A DNA stretch of 64,000 bases from Flammula alnicola (lineage: Eukaryota > Basidiomycota > Agaricomycetes > Agaricales > Strophariaceae), in the NCBI GenBank assembly GCA_015499995.1, contig JADNRV010000009.1, positions 372,001-436,000 on the forward strand. Reading direction: 5' to 3'. The translations under genes were made by a program, and so were the position numbers. Shown piece by piece: positions 58,652-64,000 of the stretch (its first letter is position 1; the number at the start of each line of letters is the position of its first letter). The notes below the pieces were generated by a model. That model saw only the letters and a program-made list of their open reading frames with translations, made no database searches and was not told where the DNA came from.

Positions 58652-60256
58652 ATGCTTCGTTTTCTATTCAACCAACTTCACGTGTTCATTGCTCTGTTCA
58701 GCCCTCTAGGTACTCCAACGCCTTCACGAAGCCCTTCACGGAGCCCTTCGCCTGTTGCGTTTAATGCTTTTGCGGCCCAGATAGCAAAGCGGTCAGCATT
58801 CGTTCGATGGGCTGTCGATCCATGTAATATTTCGAATGACATGCTTCTGACTGCGGTCGCTGACATAATTCTCAGCCCTCTCCTTGAAGCTTCTTCTCCT
58901 TCCCATCGTACTCTACCTCACCTGGGAGCTTTTGGCCCCCTATGTCAAACCGGACGTCCCGAATCCCTTTTCCCCAATATTCATGGTTGCAGGCTATATC
59001 CCTACTTCCACACCCGAAGATCCGCGTTACAGGAAGACTTGGTGGGATATACCGTTCATTGCTTACTATGTCGTCGTCTTCTCCTTCGTTCGTCAGTCAC
59101 TGGCCATTCACGTGTCCCAACCGTTAGCGAGCTATTTTGGCCTAAGACGCGAAAGCATGGTTGACCGGTTTGGAGAACAGACGTATGCCTTATTTTATTT
59201 CACGTTTTTCGGCGCTTGGGGTTGTGTACGTGCTCGCCTTTCTGTTGAGATATTTCGACCTCATCCTTTTCTTTCTAGCGCGTCATGACACAGCTTCCAA
59301 CGTTTTGGTATAACACGTCGGAATTTTGGAACGGTGAGCGCCGCGATTTATGTATAGCCTTCTTTCTCACCCTTTCCACACAGGCTACCCTTTTTGGGAT
59401 ATGAAGCCGGAACTCAAGGGCTACTACCTCATTCAATTTGCGTATTGGTGGCAACAGCTGTTCGTTCTTGCTTTGGGGTTAGAAAAACCGAGAAAGGATT
59501 ATTGGGAACAGATCGTTCATCATCTTGTAACTGTGTGGCTCGTAGGGTATGTTTCAAGGTCATCCTTTTCGCTTCTTGCTTCTCATCCTCATTTATTAGG
59601 TGGAGCTATCTTGTGAATCTAACCTATATCGGAAATGCTGTCTATATGAACATGGATATACCCGACGCTTTTTTGGCTGTGAGTTGACTCCTCTCCTCAG
59701 TCACTTTGGTCGTTAACTGTTTCATTACTTCCCAGTTCTCTAAATTATTGAATTACATTCAATGGGATACTGCTAAACTCTACTCCTTAGGTCTATATGT
59801 CGCAGTCTGGACGTGCGTACCCTTGCATACACTCTTTTGTCCGCTTCTCATTCAATATAGGTACTTCCTGCATTACCTGAATGTCTGGATCCTTTGGTCG
59901 GTCTGGTACGAACAACCTAACGTTCCGTAAGTTGCTTCATGTGAAATGAGTGTTTTTAATGACTCGGATATTTCTAGGGAATGGTCGAAACACTGGAGTT
60001 GGTCCGAAGGTGTATACATGCCGGAATGGATGCAATACCAGATTTTCATACCGTTGTTCCTGTTACAATGCTTGCATCTGTTCTGGTATTATCTCATGTT
60101 TAAACTCGTCTTTAGGCAGGTCATTTATTATTCCTCGATATTATCCCAAACTTATACCGCTTTCGCAGAGTTATCATGACCCACAACGTTGATGATCACC
60201 AGTCAGACGACAAAGGTGATGTCGACGATGTTGTACCGGACAACAAAGTCGAGTAG
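58652..60256 (+). CDS. Ceramide synthase (LAG1/TLC domain, sphingosine N-acyltransferase)
   Basis: ATG 58652 (MLRFLFNQLHVFIALFSPLG), then a Ser/Pro-rich stretch. Intron 58824-58875 joins WAVDP to SLSLKLLLLPIVLYLTWELL. The TLC domain follows: RYRKTWWDIPFIAYYVVVFS, TQLPTFWYNTSEFW, YPFWDMKPELKGYYLIQFAY. The Lag1 signature is WEQIVHHLVTVWLVGWSYLV plus YIGNAVYMNMDIPDAF, with the His-His pair and Asp of the active site. Several further hydrophobic spans end in FIPLFLLQCLHLFWYYLMFK. An intron beginning GC after LVF-AG seems required to reach VIMTHNVDDHQSDDKGD and the acidic end at 60256. The enzyme acylates sphingoid bases in the ER membrane. The GC donor is the least certain part. Confidence 0.9.
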
Positions 60257-60974
60257 GTCATAATTTCGGATGTCTCCTTCCATGGGTTCTCATAAGGGTG
60301 TCCTTCCTCGGACAATGTCGTTCACTGGTTATTCTTGGGGCAAAAGTTGCTATTATACATTATTTAGTCATTTCAAGATAATATCGACCAACTAGAGAGT
60401 ACACAGGATCTGGAAACGTACATTCTAATATACCATTTCATGCTCAACTCGCTGTGGGATTTGGCAGCTCGCGTTGATTAGATTAGATTTGACCATGACC
60501 TATGTGCCAGCGGTGCAATCAACCAACAATCAACGTTGCAACGTTAATCATTAATCAACGGTCACCAGTCAACCCTTGGCTATGTACGATACCATACCGC
60601 ACGGCACTGCCTTGACGTCCCCGAGCACTTGCGCCCCCAGAGCGGTCGGATAGCCTGATAGGGCTGCTCCATAGCCTACACGTTCGATTGCTGCTTAAAC
60701 TTTTAACGTCGAAATGACCCACAACTACTTAACGACTACGTTCCACATTTCCACAACTGAGTCAAGCAGCGCGGCAGACAACCAGAAGGGGTTCGTCGTG
60801 ACGGAGCTTGACGGAGATAAGAGGTGGGCAGCGTCGTAACGGATGTAAACGGATCTGCCAGTGAAACGGACGCTCAGGCGAAGTCGACCCTAATCGCGAT
60901 TCGCGGGACACACGGCCTCATCAACAACGGACATTCATACCCTCCGCCATCTGCCCACCATCACTTCTGCTATT
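60257..60974. other. Spacer downstream of the ceramide synthase
   Basis: No gene or repeat is supported between the ceramide-synthase stop and the hydrolase remnant. Confidence 0.4.
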
Positions 60975-61248
60975 CTCCTTTCGACGGCTTGGGCGGTGTC
61001 GTTAACCGCATATTGATGGCCGCTGGTGGGGGGGAAGTTGTTTCCGCGACAATTAGCGCAGACGCTTGCCAGGCTGAAACCGGACGAGTTTACTTTTGTG
61101 GTTCAGGAATCAGGAGGACGAGTGCCATGATGATCCCTTCCTAGACTTTCTCGTTAAGCCTACTCCTGGATCAGCTGGGTTCGTTGACATCTTTAATCTT
61201 TTGATTGTGCATGGGCTTGCCGCTGGAATGACTAAGCCGTGGCAATGA
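60975..61248 (+). pseudogene. Alpha/beta hydrolase 3'-end remnant
   Basis: The DNA matches the end of the intact hydrolase gene (43.85-44.10 kb): a ...GGVVNRILMAAGG block, then DEFTFVVQE-like sequence, DPF, LDQLGS and a final stop at 61248. Indels break the frame. The 5' nine tenths of the gene are missing. Confidence 0.8.
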
Positions 61249-61449
61249 GGTCGTATCATTGGGGCTGATAAAAGTCGAAAAACACGTAGACCATGGAGGA
61301 ACGACCTGGTATAGGATAGACGTGGTCTTGAGTAATCACCGGCACCAGCTCAGCTGCGGGTACTTATGCTCTGCTACACGATTCGATTCAACGATACCTA
61401 TATACGTACATAATATCTAATAAACATTCGAACGGAATACAAGTGCACT

Positions 61450-63037
61450 TCATTGATAAACCCGGATCGAGGCAAAATTGAAATACGCATTTTGGAACGC
61501 AGAAGGATTGTTATTGACGTAGTCTATGAAGCATGTCAGCGGTGAAAATCGAACGAGCGATAGGGCTCATCATGAGTACTCACCAACACAAGTGCTAGGG
61601 CAGCCGGATTGAGAGTAGACGTTGCCGGCCCAGTCGCCGCCTGCCATCCAACCGACCAGGTGTGAGCGAGAATCGGCCGAGGATATTTCAGTAGAACTTA
61701 CACAGAGTGAGGTTGATAATTATATTGTGTTCTTGGAAGAACTGCGAAATGCTACAGGACGTGTTAGGGAAGTATGCAGCAGGGACACCCTACACGCGCA
61801 TATTGATGTCAGCTCTAGGCGAAACCATGAACTGAGGGAGTGTAGCTACCCAGTTGTTTGGGTTCGTCTGTTGACCGGGGTTTTGGACTTCTGCAGGGAC
61901 AGAGCCGTCGTTCCGCGCCCAGAACCAGACTTTGATGTAGGTAGACGAGCGCTCAATGGCGTACCTATTCCAAATAAAAATATATAAAATGAGAAGCACA
62001 TCAACACTAAAAACAGGCTCATACCATCCACCACCCACGCTATTGAGGGACGGTCCATAGCTAGTAGTAGTGGGGAACTTGACGCCACAACCCGCGTTCC
62101 CGTTCACGCTGGTGTCGCAGTTCAGCTGACCCGCTGTTCTAAATACGTGCGCCGCGATCCCATGAATATAATTAGCATTTGTTCGGGTTTCGGAACGCGA
62201 GATAGGCTATAAATAAGCATTTACCCAGTCTCTGAGCGCGATGCTGGCATCGTGCAACCTGATGATGTCCTGATGAGGAAATGCGTACGATTTGGACGCG
62301 CATACGAGATGGCGATGCTCACCTGCAGCGGTGTGTAGCGTCGCTGCGTTGGGTGATTGATCGTTTACGCCTTCGAGAATATCAACCTCGCCCTGTGATC
62401 AGAAAGTGAGCTACGGTGCATCATGACGAGAAGTGGGCAGTGACGCTTACCCCGGTCGGCCAGTTCGACTCCTTAGTCTCCCAGATGGCGGGCCAAGTAC
62501 TGAAGTAGAGTTAGCTCGCAATACATTAAGTGGGATCTTGTCGACCTACCCGCATCCTTGTGGCATGTGTCGTAAGTTAAAACTGTATAGTAAAGGTAAG
62601 GGACTCATAAGGAACTGTCCCTTCGCAAAGGTAGGAGAACGCCACGTACATCGCAACATGAGACGTATAAGTCTTCGTCGACTTGATCCTCACTGAATTA
62701 CGCCCCGCACCGTTGGGGTTCAAGACCGTCGTGAAGTCCGTTCGCAGGATAAAGGTGTCGGAAGACGCGAAAGTCAAGTTCTGGCTTTGTGAGGTGCTCT
62801 GATCGACATAGTTGCTACATCGGTGGTCCAGTCAGCACATCGCGAGTCTCGAGGTACTGTACAAAAAAGTGATACCCACACTCGCCCGTTGGTGGGATCG
62901 GCAATATTCTCCCACTCGAAAAAGCTATAAAACGCGGAGCCGACGATGTTGTCAGTAAGAGAGTAAGTAGTAGCCAACGCTGGGGTAAAAGATGCGAGGA
63001 AGACGAGGACCGTCGCTGGGAACAAGGTAGCTTTCAT
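61450..63037 (-). CDS. Glycoside hydrolase family 16 (secreted beta-1,3(4)-glucanase type)
   Basis: ATG 63037 (MKATLFPATVLVFLASFTPA, a clear signal peptide ending near LATTYSLTD). Exons join to GSAFYSFFEWENIADPTNGR, SSDTFILRTDFTTVLNPNGA, HMPQGCGTWPAIWETKESNW, then the catalytic block GEVDILEGVNDQSPNAATLH (Glu-x-Asp-x-x-Glu). Next GCTMPASRSETGTAGQLNC, GCGVKFPTTTSYG, YIKVWFWARNDGSVPAEV, YFPNTSCSISQFFQEHNIII, GDWAGNVYSQSGCPSTC, and VNNNPSAFQNAYFNFASIRV ending YQ-stop at 61450. All joints keep phase. It hydrolyses beta-1,3/1,4-glucan bonds outside the cell. This is the intact member of the pair; the other is degraded at 44.5 kb. Confidence 0.92.
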
Positions 63038-63116
63038 ATTGGGCTGTCTGTTGAGTACGGGGGAATAGGGAACACCAAGAGAACAGTAGACCTCTAGTAT
63101 AGCAGTTTCTCCTCTT

Positions 63117-63128
63117 CTTTATATTTAT
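63117..63128 (-). promoter_or_regulatory. TATA-like box of the GH16 gene
   Basis: ATAAATATAAAG on the minus strand, about 80 bp before the ATG. Confidence 0.45.
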
Positions 63129-64000
63129 CCAGACTCCAGCTCGGTCACATTGCTATGGACGCATGCCCCATACTTGGTGTAAATATAATGTACCTATCAC
63201 AAAATTGAGTTACTGACCAGTTCGAAGCCCATCTGTTCCTCGTGGTTGAATCCTGCTTCAATCTTTACGATCCTTGATCCCTGATCCTGAAAAAATAAGT
63301 AGCAACACAAAGAAGATTTTTCCGCGGTTTGGGACGCCACGAGATGCTATCGATCGTGGAAGTCCATGCATTTAAAGCTGGTAGTATCGCTATTCCTCGT
63401 GTAGATATCAGACTTAGCAAGAAGCAACTTCCAGACAAAATGCACCCGAATAGTCATCATCATCGATGATATCCTATATGTGATCTGCTTACTAGTAGAT
63501 GTGCATATAGGCGGATGCTAAGGGCCAGCTCTGGGAATTGACTGTCGCAGCGGTATGTAATCCAACAAGTCCGAGTCTGTGTTACCGCCAAGCAACCATC
63601 TTTTCACATGAGGGGAACATCATCCGATCCGATGTTTAGAGCCATTATTGGCCTGTAAATCCAGTCAACGGGTATGCCGTGGCGTCGACAGGATAAAGCT
63701 TCACGGCCATTGGCCAGGCAGAGCTTCGTCGATATCAGCATATGCATCAAGGTATTGGCTCGTTTCTTCGGAGTTTTGCGACATCGAAGAACCGGGAATA
63801 GTTTGTCTTCTGACGCGTCCAGGAGAAAAATGGGAGCATGCTGGGAGCTACTTGGGAGTTGTGGATGAAAACGAACAATGCATGCCACGGAACCACGGGT
63901 ACTTACCTTATATGGATCACGTGTTGGCGGGCCCACACGACCATGGATCTAATATTAATAATGATCTATGGTTTCGCTGTGATTATCTACATATGCACAC
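63129..64000. other. Upstream flank, no supported gene
   Basis: Only short unsupported frames. No motif or repeat recognised. Confidence 0.4.

Noticed and set aside
63604..63936. 110-codon minus-strand frame
   Set aside because: No motif, and it lies in the upstream flank of GH16 with no splice or promoter support.
1..64000. CRISPR arrays, rRNA genes, bacterial-type operons
   Set aside because: None seen. The sequence is eukaryotic with spliceosomal introns throughout.

Overview
The window is nuclear DNA from a filamentous basidiomycete, almost certainly an Agaricomycete. Genes carry many 50-60 bp GT-AG introns. Several families are typical of that class: DUF6533 membrane proteins, an integrase-core gene, an alpha-type protein kinase, small Cys-rich metallothioneins, and an acidic repeat-family protein with a SAM-like tail. 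All gene models below were spliced by eye from the sequence. No RNA or database evidence was available.

0-31 kb is mostly ordinary, gene-dense sequence. It holds the end of a DUF6533 protein, two C2H2-like zinc-finger proteins, and a same-strand pair that looks metabolic. That pair is a fused biotin carboxylase / AHS2 / AHS1 / biotin-carrier protein next to a LamB/YcsF (PxpA-like) protein, which together suggest a 5-oxoprolinase-type amide hydrolase system. Next come a metallothionein, a BTB protein, a tandem ABM-domain protein and the checkpoint gene mad1, which carries about nine single-base frameshifts. A DUF262 protein with 7-16 nt micro-exons follows, then a second metallothionein in inverted orientation, a Zn-ribbon-like protein, a mitochondrial-type cyclophilin, and debris of a basidiomycete membrane-protein family.

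32-42 kb is one Argonaute gene on the minus strand (N, PAZ, Mid and PIWI domains recognisable) that has been broken. A gag-only LTR retroelement with identical LTRs and a 5-bp target duplication sits inside a PAZ-region exon. That element is itself split in one LTR by a ~1.07 kb TIR element carrying a small secreted-protein-like gene. A 3.1 kb intron holds an apparently intact DD34E Tc1-type transposase and a second gene. There is also an in-frame stop codon between the PAZ and Mid regions. A degenerate copy of the Argonaute PAZ region lies at 46 kb.

42-64 kb is mosaic, repeat-rich sequence. An alpha/beta hydrolase (intact at 43 kb, remnant at 61 kb) and a GH16 glucanase (remnant at 44.5 kb, intact at 62 kb) form a duplicated pair in which each copy lost the opposite gene. 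Between them, mirror-image repeats (45.7-48.9 kb and 55.2-56.3 kb) enclose a divergent integrase-core gene and alpha-kinase gene, a candidate composite mobile element. A TA-flanked MITE, tandem repeats and retroelement scraps are also present. The ceramide synthase at 58.7-60.3 kb is an ordinary housekeeping gene.
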